Below, one piece after another: positions 10,064 through 18,590 of a DNA stretch of 40,413 nucleotides. Each line of letters starts with the position of its first letter. Position 1 is the stretch's first letter. The notes under the pieces were generated by a model, which had not been told where the DNA came from, searched no databases, and saw nothing but the letters and a program-made list of their open reading frames with translations. The DNA comes from Oscillospiraceae bacterium (GTDB lineage Bacteria; Bacillota; Clostridia; Oscillospirales; CAG-272): NCBI GenBank assembly GCA_015063895.1, contig SVTG01000005.1, forward strand, positions 71,974-112,386, given 5' to 3'. A program made the translations under genes and the position numbers.

Positions 10064-11104
10064 ATGAAGCTCTACGCCGTTTCACCTGATGAAATGCCGG
10101 TAGCCGTTCGCGAGTTTGCCGCTTACAAAACAGGTATACAAAACTGCTCGCAAAAAACGGTATCTGAATATCTGCTTGATCTGCGCACCTTTTTGCGCTA
10201 CGTGCTCGCCAGCCGCGAGGGGCTGGATCTTGAGGGTGAAGCCTTTGACACGCTGGATATCAGCCATCTTGATCTCGCCTTTTTAGGCAGCATACGCCCT
10301 ACCGAGATCTACGCCTTTTTGCAGTACACGGGAACCATACGCAAAAATTTATGGGCAGCAAAGGCGCGCAAGCTGGTGGCGATCCGTATGCTTTACCGCT
10401 ATCTGGTCACGAAAACAAAGCAGCTTGACGTCAATCCCGCTGCTGATATCGAATCCCCCAAGCGTGCCCAGAGCTTACCCAAGTTTTTAACGCTTGATGA
10501 ATCGCTTTTGTTGCTCGAAACCATCAAAAACGACAAAAAATCACGCACGGTGGTGCGTGATTATGCCATTGTTACGCTCTTTTTAAACTGCGGTATGCGT
10601 GTATCGGAGCTATGCGGCATTGATCTGACCGACGTGGCACGTGACCTCACCTCCCTGCGCGTGACGGGCAAGGGTGCCAAGGAGCGCATCATTTACTTAA
10701 ACGAGGCTTGCGGCACAGCACTCTCGGAATATCTGCCGCTGCGTCTTTCTGAAAAAAACGGCAAGAGCAGCCGCGAAAAGGCGCTGTTTTTGAGTGGGCA
10801 GCAAAATCGCATCAGCGTCAAGACCGTACAGTGGCTGGTCTATAAGTATCTTGACCTCGCCGGTCTTGGCGACAGGCATCTTTCGGTGCATAAGCTCCGC
10901 CACACAGCGGCAACGCTGATGTATCAGACGGGTATGGTCGACGTGCGCGTTTTAAAGGATATTTTGGGCCACGAGCAGTTGAACACCACGCAGATCTACA
11001 CGCACGTAAGCAGCGTCAGCATGCAGGAGGCCATGGCGCAAAACCCACTTTCGGGCGTAAAACGCAGAAAAAGCACCAAAAAGGAGACAGAATCCGATGA
11101 TTAA
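10064..11104 (+). CDS. Tyrosine recombinase (XerC/XerD-like)
   Basis: 346-residue site-specific recombinase. An N-terminal SAM-like core-binding domain (about residues 12-120) is followed by the catalytic domain (about 140-325). The catalytic residues can be read directly: Arg179 in GMRVSEL, Lys203 in TGKGAKER, His276 and Arg279 in HKLRH, His303 in LGHEQ, and nucleophile Tyr312 in TQIYTHV. Length and motifs match chromosome-dimer resolvases XerC/XerD rather than phage integrases, and there are no phage genes nearby. The N-terminal half is slightly longer than usual (insertion around residues 50-75). ATG at 10064 follows AAAGGAG. The stop overlaps the next gene by 8 nt (ATGATTAA), so the HAD hydrolase is co-translated. 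Confidence 0.92.
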   Translation: MKLYAVSPDEMPVAVREFAAYKTGIQNCSQKTVSEYLLDLRTFLRYVLASREGLDLEGEAFDTLDISHLDLAFLGSIRPTEIYAFLQYTGTIRKNLWAAKARKLVAIRMLYRYLVTKTKQLDVNPAADIESPKRAQSLPKFLTLDESLLLLETIKNDKKSRTVVRDYAIVTLFLNCGMRVSELCGIDLTDVARDLTSLRVTGKGAKERIIYLNEACGTALSEYLPLRLSEKNGKSSREKALFLSGQQNRISVKTVQWLVYKYLDLAGLGDRHLSVHKLRHTAATLMYQTGMVDVRVLKDILGHEQLNTTQIYTHVSSVSMQEAMAQNPLSGVKRRKSTKKETESDD

Positions 11105-11789
11105 GGCCGTTATTTTTGATTTTGACCACACGCTTTACAACCGTGATGCCAGCTACACCAAAATGCTCGCTCCCTTTAAAGAGGAGCTGTTTGATTATCT
11201 GAATCACGACCTTGACGACGGTGAGCTCCTGCGCCGCATGAAGCAGGCAGACAAGGACGGTGCCTATCCCCTTGGCTGGCCCGATGTTTACCGCGAAAAG
11301 ATCAAGCAAGGCATTTTCAAGACCGTGCCGACCTACGAGGTCTATATGAAGTGTATCCGCACGCACCAGCCGCGCTCGATCACGCTTTGGGACGACACGC
11401 TTGATACCCTGACGGCATTACATAACAAGGGCGTGCTGGTTGGCATGCTGACAAACGGCGGCGTGCAAAGCCAGACCGACAAATTAAACAACACCCCACT
11501 TGCGCCCTATTTTGATAAGATCATCATCAGCGGCTCGCTGCCTGAGGGCAAGCCGCACGCATCGGCCTATCACACGATCTGCCGCGAGCTTGGCGTTTTG
11601 CCAAGTGAAGCCATGTACGTAGGCGATCACCCGATCAACGACGTGGAGGGCTCCAAAAAAGCGGGGCTGGTTGCCGTATGGATCCCCTACGTGCACCCCT
11701 ACCCCGCAGACCGACTCCCCCCCGATCATACCATTGAAAAATTAGGTGAGCTCCCCGACCTGGTGGCGCGCATCAACAGCGAGGCATAA
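11097..11789 (+). CDS. HAD-superfamily hydrolase (phosphatase)
   Basis: 230-residue haloacid dehalogenase-like hydrolase. Motif I is FDFDHT at residues 7-12 (nucleophile Asp8 and acid Asp10), motif II is MLTNGG, motif III is the Lys in GKPHASAY, and motif IV is GDHPINDV with the Mg-binding aspartates. A helical cap lies between residues 18 and 90. Relatives dephosphorylate small phosphorylated metabolites; the substrate is not predictable. It overlaps the recombinase stop by 8 nt and is separated from the following FGGY kinase start by one base, so the three genes look like one transcript. A role in removing a phosphorylated product of the kinase is possible but only suggested by position. 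Confidence 0.88.
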   Translation: MIKAVIFDFDHTLYNRDASYTKMLAPFKEELFDYLNHDLDDGELLRRMKQADKDGAYPLGWPDVYREKIKQGIFKTVPTYEVYMKCIRTHQPRSITLWDDTLDTLTALHNKGVLVGMLTNGGVQSQTDKLNNTPLAPYFDKIIISGSLPEGKPHASAYHTICRELGVLPSEAMYVGDHPINDVEGSKKAGLVAVWIPYVHPYPADRLPPDHTIEKLGELPDLVARINSEA

Positions 11790-11790
11790 G

Positions 11791-13281
11791 ATGAGCAAGT
11801 ATTTTTTAGGCATTGACCAAGGCACCACGGGCGTTACCGCCATGCTTTTTGACAAAGGATTTTCCCCCGTGGCACGCGGTTACTGCGAAATTACACAGTA
11901 CTATCCCCAAAACGGCTGGGTGGAGCACGACCCGGAAAACATCTGGCAAGCGCTGTTAACGGCCACAAGAGAGGCCATGGAAAAGGCCACCGCCACACCC
12001 GACGATATCCTTGCCATCGGCATGGATCACGAGGGCGAGAGCGTGGCACTGTGGGACCGCGAAACGGGCAAGCCCGTTTACCCCGCGATCGTCTGGCAGG
12101 ACAAGCGCACCGCGGCACGCGCAAAGGAGCTTGATGCCGCATACGGCGATCTGTTTCGTCAGAAAACCGCCCTCACGCCCGACAGCTATTTCAGCGCCAC
12201 CAAGATCGAGTGGATCCTGCAAAACCTGCCTGTATGCAATGAGCTGCTGGCGCAAAAACGCCTGATCGCGGGAAATATGGACGCCTGGCTTCTTTATAAG
12301 ATGACGGGCGGCAAGGCGCACAAGACCGATGCCTCCACCGCCTCACGCACGATGCTTTATAACATGGAAAGCGGCACGTGGGACGGTGAGCTTTGCGCGC
12401 TGCTGGGTATTGACGTCGCGATCTTACCCGAGGTTGGTGACAGTGCACGTCACTTCGGCACCGCCTGCCCCGATGCCTTTCTCGGTATTCACGCCCCCAT
12501 CGGCGCTATGCTCAACGATCAGCAGGCGGCGCTTTTGGGGCAAGGCTGCATTGAAAAGGGCATGCTGAAGACCACTTACGGTACGGGCTGCTTTATGCTG
12601 ATGAATACAGGCGACACGCCGATCACCTCACAAAACGGGCTTGTCACCACGGTGGCGTGGCAAATAAACGGCAAGCGCACCTATGCTCTTGACGGCGGCA
12701 TTTATATCGCAGGTGCCGCCACACAGTGGCTGCGCGACGGACTTGGTATTATTTCCTCCGCTAAGGAAAGCGCACCGCTTGCCATGTCGATCCCCGACAA
12801 CGGCGGACTTTACTTTGTGCCCGCCTTCAGCGGGCTTGCCGCGCCGCACTGGGACCCTTATGCGCGTGGCATGATGATCGGCCTCACGGGCGGCACCACG
12901 CGTGCGCATATCGTGCGTGCCACGGAGGAGTCGATCGCCTACCAGGTGGCCGACCTTGTGACGGCAATGGAAAGGGACGCGGGAACCCCCATTACCCTCA
13001 TGCGCTGTGACGGCGGTGCCGTACACGACCAATTCTTGATGCAATTCCAATCCGATATGCTGAATATCCCCTTGGAAATTCCCACCTGTGCCGAGGCAAC
13101 CGCACAGGGCGCTGCCTTTGCAGCCGCTGTAGGCATTGGCATGGCCGCTTTTCAGGACGCTAAGGCTCTGTTTGCGGTCAAAACGAGCTACACACCCACG
13201 ATGAATGCAAGCGAGCGCGCACGTCTGCAAAATGGCTGGCACCGCGCCGTAGAACGCGCCAAGGGCTGGCAGACGGATTAA
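11791..13281 (+). CDS. Glycerol kinase-like FGGY carbohydrate kinase
   Basis: 496-residue sugar/polyol kinase, closest by eye to glycerol kinase. N-terminal ATPase-fold motif GIDQGTTGVTAMLFD (residues 7-21); catalytic base Asp243 in LNDQQAALLGQ; C-terminal FGGY-type segments HWDPYARGMMIGLTGGTTRAH and CDGGAVHDQFLMQFQSDML are glycerol-kinase hallmarks. IVWQDKRTA (Trp102) and the Tyr133 of SYFSATK also match. The odd point is GMDHEGES (residues 78-85): glycerol kinases have NQRET here, whose Arg contacts the polyol, while this protein has Gly82 before the conserved Glu83. The substrate may therefore differ from glycerol. ATG at 11791 is one base past the HAD gene stop. No glycerol uptake facilitator or GlpD is nearby. 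Confidence 0.82.
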   Translation: MSKYFLGIDQGTTGVTAMLFDKGFSPVARGYCEITQYYPQNGWVEHDPENIWQALLTATREAMEKATATPDDILAIGMDHEGESVALWDRETGKPVYPAIVWQDKRTAARAKELDAAYGDLFRQKTALTPDSYFSATKIEWILQNLPVCNELLAQKRLIAGNMDAWLLYKMTGGKAHKTDASTASRTMLYNMESGTWDGELCALLGIDVAILPEVGDSARHFGTACPDAFLGIHAPIGAMLNDQQAALLGQGCIEKGMLKTTYGTGCFMLMNTGDTPITSQNGLVTTVAWQINGKRTYALDGGIYIAGAATQWLRDGLGIISSAKESAPLAMSIPDNGGLYFVPAFSGLAAPHWDPYARGMMIGLTGGTTRAHIVRATEESIAYQVADLVTAMERDAGTPITLMRCDGGAVHDQFLMQFQSDMLNIPLEIPTCAEATAQGAAFAAAVGIGMAAFQDAKALFAVKTSYTPTMNASERARLQNGWHRAVERAKGWQTD

Positions 13282-13285
13282 AAAT

Positions 13286-13323
13286 ACAACAAGCGCAAGC
13301 GGAAAACCGCTTGCGCTTGTTGT
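13286..13323. terminator. Bidirectional terminator, 17-bp perfect stem
   Basis: Perfect 17-bp inverted repeat (13286-13302 with 13307-13323) around an AAAA loop. It lies 5 nt after the kinase stop and touches the stop of the convergent lipoprotein gene. T-tracts are weak on both sides, so stem strength must carry termination. Confidence 0.8.
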
Positions 13324-14370
13324 TTATTGTGCCGCATCTGTAGCAGGCTGCGGTATAATGCTGACGTTATGTCCTGTTGATACGTTGATGTCGGCGCCCT
13401 TTTCACCGACACGGTAGGTGTTGCCCTCTTGCACCACGCCTTCAAACAAAACGCTGACCTCGCCGGGATCGTCCTTACTGCCAAAGGAGCTATAAGGCTC
13501 CACTGTCAGTGTAAAGGCCGCCGTTTCGGGCAAATAAAGCTCAACGACGTTCTGATAGGATTCAATATCCATCTTTCTCACGGTCTCGACCTCAGCCGTA
13601 ATCTTACCCGTAGAGTTTTTAAGAGTGAGGCTGTCTGCTTTTTTGCACTTCAGATCAATATCCGCAAAGCTTGAAAGAAGATCGGTGCTGCCGATCTCCT
13701 GCGCTGTCACCTTGACCGCTGCGTGTGAGGTAGAGATCAGCAACGTATCCACCGCGTCAACGGCGGACAGCCGGAAGCTGCAACGCTCGTCGCTGACGGC
13801 CTCCTCCTGGGTGTGACCCGAGATCTGCACCAGCTCGGCGCTATGTATCTTTGCATCGGTTGAGCCGCCGTAGTTTACCACGGAAAGCTTTTCCAGATTG
13901 TTTTCAAAGCCGCTGACGTCAAGATTCACCGCAACGGTGTTGACCGTAAAGCTGAGGTGCATATTGTCGTTTTCAGGCAAAACGATCGTCAAATTCTTTT
14001 CAAGATCGCCAAAATCGTGTCTGCCCGACGAGGCATACTGCACGTAGAGCACGTGCCCATATTCATCGGAGCCCGTATCTACGTAATTCCAATGCAGCTT
14101 AAAATCGGTATCGGTCTCCTGATTGGCGGTCTCGTAAATTTCAATACTCGGATCGGCATGCGTGGTCACCGTAATGGTACCGGACTGCCAGAAAACGTAA
14201 AGCGAATCCACAACGCCCGGCAAAATCTTATCACCGGGCGTGTAGTCCTCGGCATCATTATAAACGGTGGGAACCCTGTCAGCAAGGCTGTCAAGCAAGG
14301 CGCAGCCGCCAAGGGCAAAGGTACAAGTCATTAAGATCAAACACAGCAAAATGCTGCAAATGCGTTTCAT
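13324..14370 (-). CDS. Lipoprotein with DUF4097-like beta-strand repeats
   Basis: 348-residue predicted lipoprotein. Residues 1-22 form a signal peptide (MKRICSILL...) ending in the lipobox LGGC, with Cys about residue 22. The rest is rich in alternating hydrophobic beta strands with recurring patterns such as SGTITVTT, STGKITAEVETV and GADINVSTGHNV, as seen in DUF4097/DUF4098 surface adhesin-like beta-helix domains. Function is unknown; such proteins often lie beside envelope-stress or PspC-like genes, but none is seen here. ATG at 14370 was chosen over an upstream extension because AGGAGG lies 8 nt before it and the signal peptide begins there. Divergent from the SdpR-like regulator. Confidence 0.75.
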   Translation of the reverse strand: MKRICSILLCLILMTCTFALGGCALLDSLADRVPTVYNDAEDYTPGDKILPGVVDSLYVFWQSGTITVTTHADPSIEIYETANQETDTDFKLHWNYVDTGSDEYGHVLYVQYASSGRHDFGDLEKNLTIVLPENDNMHLSFTVNTVAVNLDVSGFENNLEKLSVVNYGGSTDAKIHSAELVQISGHTQEEAVSDERCSFRLSAVDAVDTLLISTSHAAVKVTAQEIGSTDLLSSFADIDLKCKKADSLTLKNSTGKITAEVETVRKMDIESYQNVVELYLPETAAFTLTVEPYSSFGSKDDPGEVSVLFEGVVQEGNTYRVGEKGADINVSTGHNVSIIPQPATDAAQ

Positions 14371-14446
14371 GAAAAATTTCCTCCTGATTACATTCAAGTC
14401 AAGGGCTATACTGTAGGTTGGGAGTAATATGACATAATACAAAGTT

Positions 14447-14475
14447 ATTATATCATATAAAAATTAAAAAAGCAA
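14447..14475 (-). promoter_or_regulatory. Promoter of the DUF4097-like lipoprotein gene
   Basis: Minus-strand TTGCTT (14470-14475), 17-nt spacer, TATAAT (14447-14452), about 76 nt upstream of the start codon. Confidence 0.65.
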
Positions 14476-14538
14476 GAGAAAACAGCACATTTTGTGTCAA
14501 CCCAGGAAAAAATCACAAAATATTCTATGAGTTCCCTC

Positions 14539-14567
14539 TTGACAAGGCAATTTTTTTGTGGTATCCT
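14539..14567 (+). promoter_or_regulatory. Promoter of the SdpR-SdpI-ABC operon
   Basis: TTGACA (14539-14544), 17-nt spacer, TATCCT (14562-14567). A palindromic operator starts 4 nt downstream and would cover the transcription start. Confidence 0.8.
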
Positions 14568-14570
14568 ATA

Positions 14571-14595
14571 TTTAACATTTAACTGAAATGTTAAA
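14571..14595 (+). promoter_or_regulatory. Putative SdpR-like operator
   Basis: Perfect 10-bp inverted repeat TTTAACATTT / AAATGTTAAA separated by 5 nt, placed over the expected +1. This layout fits autorepression by the ArsR-family protein encoded directly downstream; the protein-site link is inferred. Confidence 0.75.
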
Positions 14596-14621
14596 CAACA
14601 AGCCGAAAAGGAGTGTGAAAA

Positions 14622-14897
14622 ATGGGCTTACAGCAAACGATGCGCGCGCTCAGTGACCCTGTGCGACGCGAGATCCTGCAGCTCCTGCGCCGTGGGCGTA
14701 TGGCCGCAGGCGATATTGTGGCACATTTTGAAATTACAGGGGCGGCGATCTCGCGCCATTTATCGGTGTTGAAGGAGGCTGACCTCATTCGCGATACACG
14801 CGAGGGAAAGTTTATTTATTATGAATTGAATGCCTCGGTGCTTGAGGAAATTTTATGGTGGATCGCCAGTCTGAAGGGAGATGAACGGCATGATTAA
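14622..14897 (+). CDS. ArsR/SdpR-family autorepressor
   Basis: 91-residue winged-helix regulator. The ArsR fold is clear: MRALSDPVRREILQLL at the N-terminus, recognition helix region ITGAAISRHLSVLKEADLI (about residues 43-61) and the beta wing DTREGKFIYYEL. There is no Cys-rich metal site (no CxC in the DNA-binding helix), so it is not an obvious metal sensor. It resembles B. subtilis SdpR, which represses the sdpRI operon until SdpI sequesters it at the membrane. AAAGGAG precedes ATG. The stop overlaps the SdpI-like start by 8 nt (ATGATTAA), the same overlap seen at the recombinase-HAD junction. Confidence 0.88.
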   Translation: MGLQQTMRALSDPVRREILQLLRRGRMAAGDIVAHFEITGAAISRHLSVLKEADLIRDTREGKFIYYELNASVLEEILWWIASLKGDERHD

Positions 14898-15966
14898 AGA
14901 AAATAAAATAAAAGCAATCGCATCCTCGGCGCTGATCCTGCTGCCCGCACTGATCGCATTGATATTCTTCGACCGATTGAACGTGCTGGTAGCACAGCGA
15001 CTGCTGGGACAAAGCGCACGCGGCATGCTGCTGATGATGATACTGCTTCCCTGCTTTTTATTGCTGCTGCATTGGGTGATGCTGCTCGTGACCGCGCACG
15101 ATCACCGCAAAAATCCGCAGCACCGCAAGCTGACGGGCATTATCTTTTTTATCATTCCCGTGCTCTCGCTTTTCGTCAGCGGCATCTTTTTTGCCATTAT
15201 GCTCGGTTGGCAGATCAGCATTCAGCTGCTTTGCGGCGTCACGCTTGGCGTTGCTATGCTGATACTGGGCAATTACTTGCCCAAATGCACGCCCAATCAC
15301 ACGATGGGGCCGCGCATGCGCTGGACGCTCACCAACGAGGAAAACTGGCGCGCCACCTGCCGCTTTATGGGCAAGATCATGTTTTTTGACGGTCTTATCT
15401 TTCTATTTACCGTATTTTTGCCCCTGCCCGTCTTTATCCCCGTGATGCTGGTGCTGATCGCTACGCCGGCGATCTTACCCACAGTATTTTCCTACCGCTT
15501 TTATAAAAAGCAGGTAGCGGCAGGCACACGCGAACGGCTTGATTATAAAACGAACAGATCAAGCAAGGTGGCAGCGCTCATTACGGCCGTCACGCTACCG
15601 CTGATCCTTGGCTTTTGTGCCGTTTTGATGCTCACGGGCGATATTACCGTATCGTTCGAGAGCGAGGCGCTTTATATTGAAGCCGATTATCACGAGGATC
15701 TCACCCTGCCCTACACCGATATTGCCGAGGTGCGATACGTTGAGGAAGACCGCGCCACACGCCAATACGGCTTTGGCTCCCTGCGCCTTGATATGGGCGT
15801 ATACCAAAACGAGGCGCTTGGCACGCATACACGCTATGCCTACCACAAGTGTCACGCGGCAGTGGTGATTACTGCCACCGATGGGCAGATCTTAGTCTTG
15901 AACGGCATTGACGAGGACGCCACAAAGGCGCTTTACAGCAGCTTACGGGAAAAGGTAGGTAGTTGA
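14890..15966 (+). CDS. SdpI-family membrane protein with C-terminal PH-like domain
   Basis: 358-residue membrane protein. Residues 1-130 contain a DUF1648-type four-helix region; the SdpI signature follows as GNYLPKCTPNHTMGPRMRW and TLTNEENWRATCRFMGK (about 130-165). Two more helices lead to a soluble C-terminal part (about 240-355) with the pattern of a bacterial PH-like domain (FESEALYIEADYHEDLTLPYTDIAEVRYVEE). SdpI confers immunity to the SdpC toxin and acts as receptor that holds SdpR at the membrane. ATG at 14890 is preferred over 14881 because GGGAG lies at better spacing. No SdpC-like toxin gene was seen nearby, so the signal may be an external one. Confidence 0.82.
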   Translation: MIKENKIKAIASSALILLPALIALIFFDRLNVLVAQRLLGQSARGMLLMMILLPCFLLLLHWVMLLVTAHDHRKNPQHRKLTGIIFFIIPVLSLFVSGIFFAIMLGWQISIQLLCGVTLGVAMLILGNYLPKCTPNHTMGPRMRWTLTNEENWRATCRFMGKIMFFDGLIFLFTVFLPLPVFIPVMLVLIATPAILPTVFSYRFYKKQVAAGTRERLDYKTNRSSKVAALITAVTLPLILGFCAVLMLTGDITVSFESEALYIEADYHEDLTLPYTDIAEVRYVEEDRATRQYGFGSLRLDMGVYQNEALGTHTRYAYHKCHAAVVITATDGQILVLNGIDEDATKALYSSLREKVGS

Positions 15967-15967
15967 T

Positions 15968-16843
15968 ATGTTTGCTATCAAAACCGAGAAATTAACGAAA
16001 TTTTACGGGCAAGCACGCGGCATCGTTGAAGTAGATCTTCAGGTACCGCAGGGGGATTTTTTTGGCTTTATCGGCCCGAACGGGGCGGGTAAATCCACAC
16101 TGATCCGCACGCTGCTCGGCTTGATCGCCCCCACCGGCGGCAAGGCCGAGATCCTGGGGCGCGACTGTATAGCCGATAAGCTTGACAACCTCCGCGACAT
16201 TGGCTATCTCCCCTCCGAAACAGCACTTTATCGCGGCATGCGCGTGCGCGATATCCTTGCGCTTTCGGCTAAGCTCCGCCATCTGGATTGCACCGAGGCG
16301 GCCAGCGACCTTGCCGCGCGCTTAGGGCTTGACATCACGCGCAAAATTGAGGAGCTTTCCTTTGGCAACCGCAAAAAGGTTGGGCTGGTCTGTGCCCTGC
16401 AGCATGACCCAAAATTATACATTCTCGACGAGCCGACAAGCGGCCTTGACCCTTTGGCGCAAAAGGAGTTTTTTGCCATTTTGGAGGAGCGCAACCGCGC
16501 GGGCGCCACGGTATTTCTCTCCTCACACGTGCTGCCCGAGATTGCACGGCACTGCAAGCACGCGGCCGTGATCCGTGAAGGGCGCCTGCTTGTTTGCGAT
16601 AGCGTAAGCAGCCTCGCACACACGGGCGTGAAGCGTGTGATCCTGCGCGGTATTACGGCACCGCCCGTAATCGAACAAGCACGTAATATGCAGTTTAACG
16701 AAAACGCCGCACAGTTCTTATTCAGCGGCACACCGACCGAGCTCCTGCATGCACTTTCTGCGCTGCAATTCAGCGATTTTTCGGTCACCGACCCCGAGCT
16801 TGACGAGATCTTTTTACACTATTACGCAAAGGAGATGCCGTGA
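15968..16843 (+). CDS. ABC transporter ATP-binding protein
   Basis: 291-residue ATPase of the ABC-2 exporter type. Walker A GPNGAGKST (about residues 37-45), signature region LSFGNRKKVGLVCAL (FGNRKK in place of the usual SGGQ), Walker B YILDEPTSGLDP and the H-loop in FLSSHVLPEI. The C-terminal extension of about 80 residues resembles those of NatA/BcrA-like ATPases. It begins one base after the SdpI-like gene stop and is followed one base later by its permease, so all four genes form one operon. The atypical signature motif is common in multidrug/bacteriocin exporters of this class. Likely role: export of, or defence against, a membrane-active compound together with the SdpI-like protein. Confidence 0.9.
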   Translation: MFAIKTEKLTKFYGQARGIVEVDLQVPQGDFFGFIGPNGAGKSTLIRTLLGLIAPTGGKAEILGRDCIADKLDNLRDIGYLPSETALYRGMRVRDILALSAKLRHLDCTEAASDLAARLGLDITRKIEELSFGNRKKVGLVCALQHDPKLYILDEPTSGLDPLAQKEFFAILEERNRAGATVFLSSHVLPEIARHCKHAAVIREGRLLVCDSVSSLAHTGVKRVILRGITAPPVIEQARNMQFNENAAQFLFSGTPTELLHALSALQFSDFSVTDPELDEIFLHYYAKEMP

Positions 16844-16844
16844 T

Positions 16845-17633
16845 ATGACACTGTTTTGGCACGAATTACGTCGCGGCCGCCTGATGCTGGCCGTATTTAC
16901 AGGGGCGATCGCCTTCATGCTTGGCATTTGCGTTCTGATCTATCCCGAAATGACAGGTGAAATGGCCGAGATCAGCAATATGTTTGCCGATATGGGAGCA
17001 TTTTCCGAGGCATTTGGTATGGATCAGCTGAACTTTGGCGAATTTATGGGGTATTTTGGCATCGAATGTGGCAATACGCTGGGGCTTGGCGGCGCTTTGT
17101 TTGCCGCTTTGCTTGGTATTGGCGCACTTGCCAAGGAGGAAAAGGATAAAACTGCTGAGTTTTTACTGACGCACCCCATTTCGCGCACGCGCGTCGTCAC
17201 CGAAAAGCTGCTTGCCGTACTGGCACAGCTTCTTGCCATGAACGTCGGCGTAGTGGCGGTCACGCTGCTTGCGATCCTCGCGGTGGGCGTGGAGGCAAAC
17301 ACAGCTACGGTGCTGCTGCTTTTTCTCGCCAATCTTCTGATGCAGATTGAGATCGCCGCCGTCACCTTTGGCATTTCTGCCTTTTTGCACGGCAACGGGC
17401 TTGGCATCGGGCTTGGACTTGCGTTTGGTCTTTACTTTTTGCAGATTCTTTCCAACCTGATTGATGGAACCAAATTTTTAAAATTCATCACGCCGTTTTC
17501 CTATACCGACGGCTCCTATATCGTGGCACAGGGAAAACTGGAGGTCAAGTACCTTTTTACAGGTCTTGCCCTTGCCCTTGTCGGCGTTGCAGCCGCCCTT
17601 TGGCAATACCGAAAAAAAGATATTGCCTCCTGA
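16845..17633 (+). CDS. ABC-2 type transporter permease
   Basis: 262-residue permease partner of the upstream ATPase. Six hydrophobic segments are visible (about residues 17-37, 72-95, 115-140, 150-172, 180-202 and 230-250). The loop LAKEEKDKTAEFLLTHPISRTRVVTEKLLA (coupling region) is characteristic of ABC-2 permeases, where E+K+ TxExLLxxPISR is a recurring pattern. ATG at 16845 directly follows the ATPase stop (TGATATG). The gene ends at a terminator 12 nt downstream. The transported compound is unknown. Confidence 0.88.
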   Translation: MTLFWHELRRGRLMLAVFTGAIAFMLGICVLIYPEMTGEMAEISNMFADMGAFSEAFGMDQLNFGEFMGYFGIECGNTLGLGGALFAALLGIGALAKEEKDKTAEFLLTHPISRTRVVTEKLLAVLAQLLAMNVGVVAVTLLAILAVGVEANTATVLLLFLANLLMQIEIAAVTFGISAFLHGNGLGIGLGLAFGLYFLQILSNLIDGTKFLKFITPFSYTDGSYIVAQGKLEVKYLFTGLALALVGVAAALWQYRKKDIAS

Positions 17634-17644
17634 AAATATCAAAA

Positions 17645-17670
17645 AAAGACCGCCTAAAGGCGGTCTTTTC
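17645..17670 (+). terminator. Terminator of the SdpR-SdpI-ABC operon
   Basis: AAAGACCGCC / GGCGGTCTTT stem around TAAA, followed by TTTTC, 12 nt after the permease stop. Confidence 0.85.
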
Positions 17671-17710
17671 TGATATATGCGCGTATACGACACAATTCGC
17701 GACAAAAGCA

Positions 17711-17739
17711 TTGATTTTTCACGCACAAGGTGCTACAAT
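17711..17739 (+). promoter_or_regulatory. Promoter of the YwaF-like gene
   Basis: TTGATT (17711-17716), 17-nt spacer, TACAAT (17734-17739), 62 nt upstream of the GTG start. Confidence 0.65.
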
Positions 17740-17801
17740 AAGGCAAGAGAAAATTTAAAAAACGACAGCGCGCCCCCTGCGCGCAAAACACGGAGATCAT
17801 T

Positions 17802-18566
17802 GTGGGAGCTTGGACATTTACACATTTTTATCAGATCGCACCGACGCTGTTGGTGTTAGTTATAGTATCGATCCTTGCCGCAAAAGCACTCGGAAAGCAG
17901 AAACAGAGCAAAAAATATATACCCCTTCAGATCATAGCGGTGCTATTGCTTGTGCTTGAGGTGGCGAAGCAGATCAATGCTATTACCGCCGACGGCGTAT
18001 ATGACCTTTACGCACTTCCCTTTCACTATTGCAGCCTTTTTCTTTATCTGTTGCCGCTGCACGCCTTTTACCGCGGTAAATACAAGCATATCACCGATGC
18101 CGCTACGTTTGGGTGCCTTGCTTCCCTGACGCTGTTGATGCTGCTGATGCCCGCGATCATTTACTCTGAAGAAAGCATCAAAGGATTTTTCATCTCATTT
18201 GGTGATTTTCATACAGTTATCTTCCACCACCTTGTGATACTGTATTTTATGCTCACGGTGGCCCTGAAGCTTTACGAGCTGCGCACCAAGCACGACCTTG
18301 TGGTGATGAGCGTATTTCTTGCCGTATACGTGAGCATTGCGACCGTTCTTTCCTATGCTCTTAAAGTCAACTTTCATAACCTTTACAGATGCAATATTCC
18401 ATTTGTAGAGGAGCTGCGTCTTGCAGTGATCGCCAGGATCGGCACATGGGGATCAGTGCTTTACGTTAGTATTCTTTTCGTTTTGACAATACTATTCGCC
18501 GCCGCCTCGTATTTCCTTGCAAGGCTTGTCATAAAGGCCTTGCACAGGCTTGCGCATACAGCATAA
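17802..18566 (+). CDS. YwaF/TIGR02206-like integral membrane protein
   Basis: 254-residue protein with about seven hydrophobic segments. The motif YALPFHYCSLFLYLLPLHAF around residues 70-90 resembles the LPxHLCxL signature of the YwaF (TIGR02206) family, whose function is unknown. A GTG at 17802 is the likely start, with GGAG 8 nt before it; the N-terminus MGAWTFTHFYQI fits the family. Codon use is somewhat less GC-rich than in the upstream operon. It is a single-gene unit with its own promoter and terminator, so neighbours give no hint of role. Confidence 0.65.
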   Translation: MGAWTFTHFYQIAPTLLVLVIVSILAAKALGKQKQSKKYIPLQIIAVLLLVLEVAKQINAITADGVYDLYALPFHYCSLFLYLLPLHAFYRGKYKHITDAATFGCLASLTLLMLLMPAIIYSEESIKGFFISFGDFHTVIFHHLVILYFMLTVALKLYELRTKHDLVVMSVFLAVYVSIATVLSYALKVNFHNLYRCNIPFVEELRLAVIARIGTWGSVLYVSILFVLTILFAAASYFLARLVIKALHRLAHTA

Positions 18567-18590
18567 AAAAACGCCCGAAGGCGTTTTTTT
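18565..18590 (+). terminator. Terminator of the YwaF-like gene
   Basis: Stem AAAAAACGCC / GGCGTTTTTT around CGAA, followed by further T, immediately at the stop codon. Confidence 0.88.
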
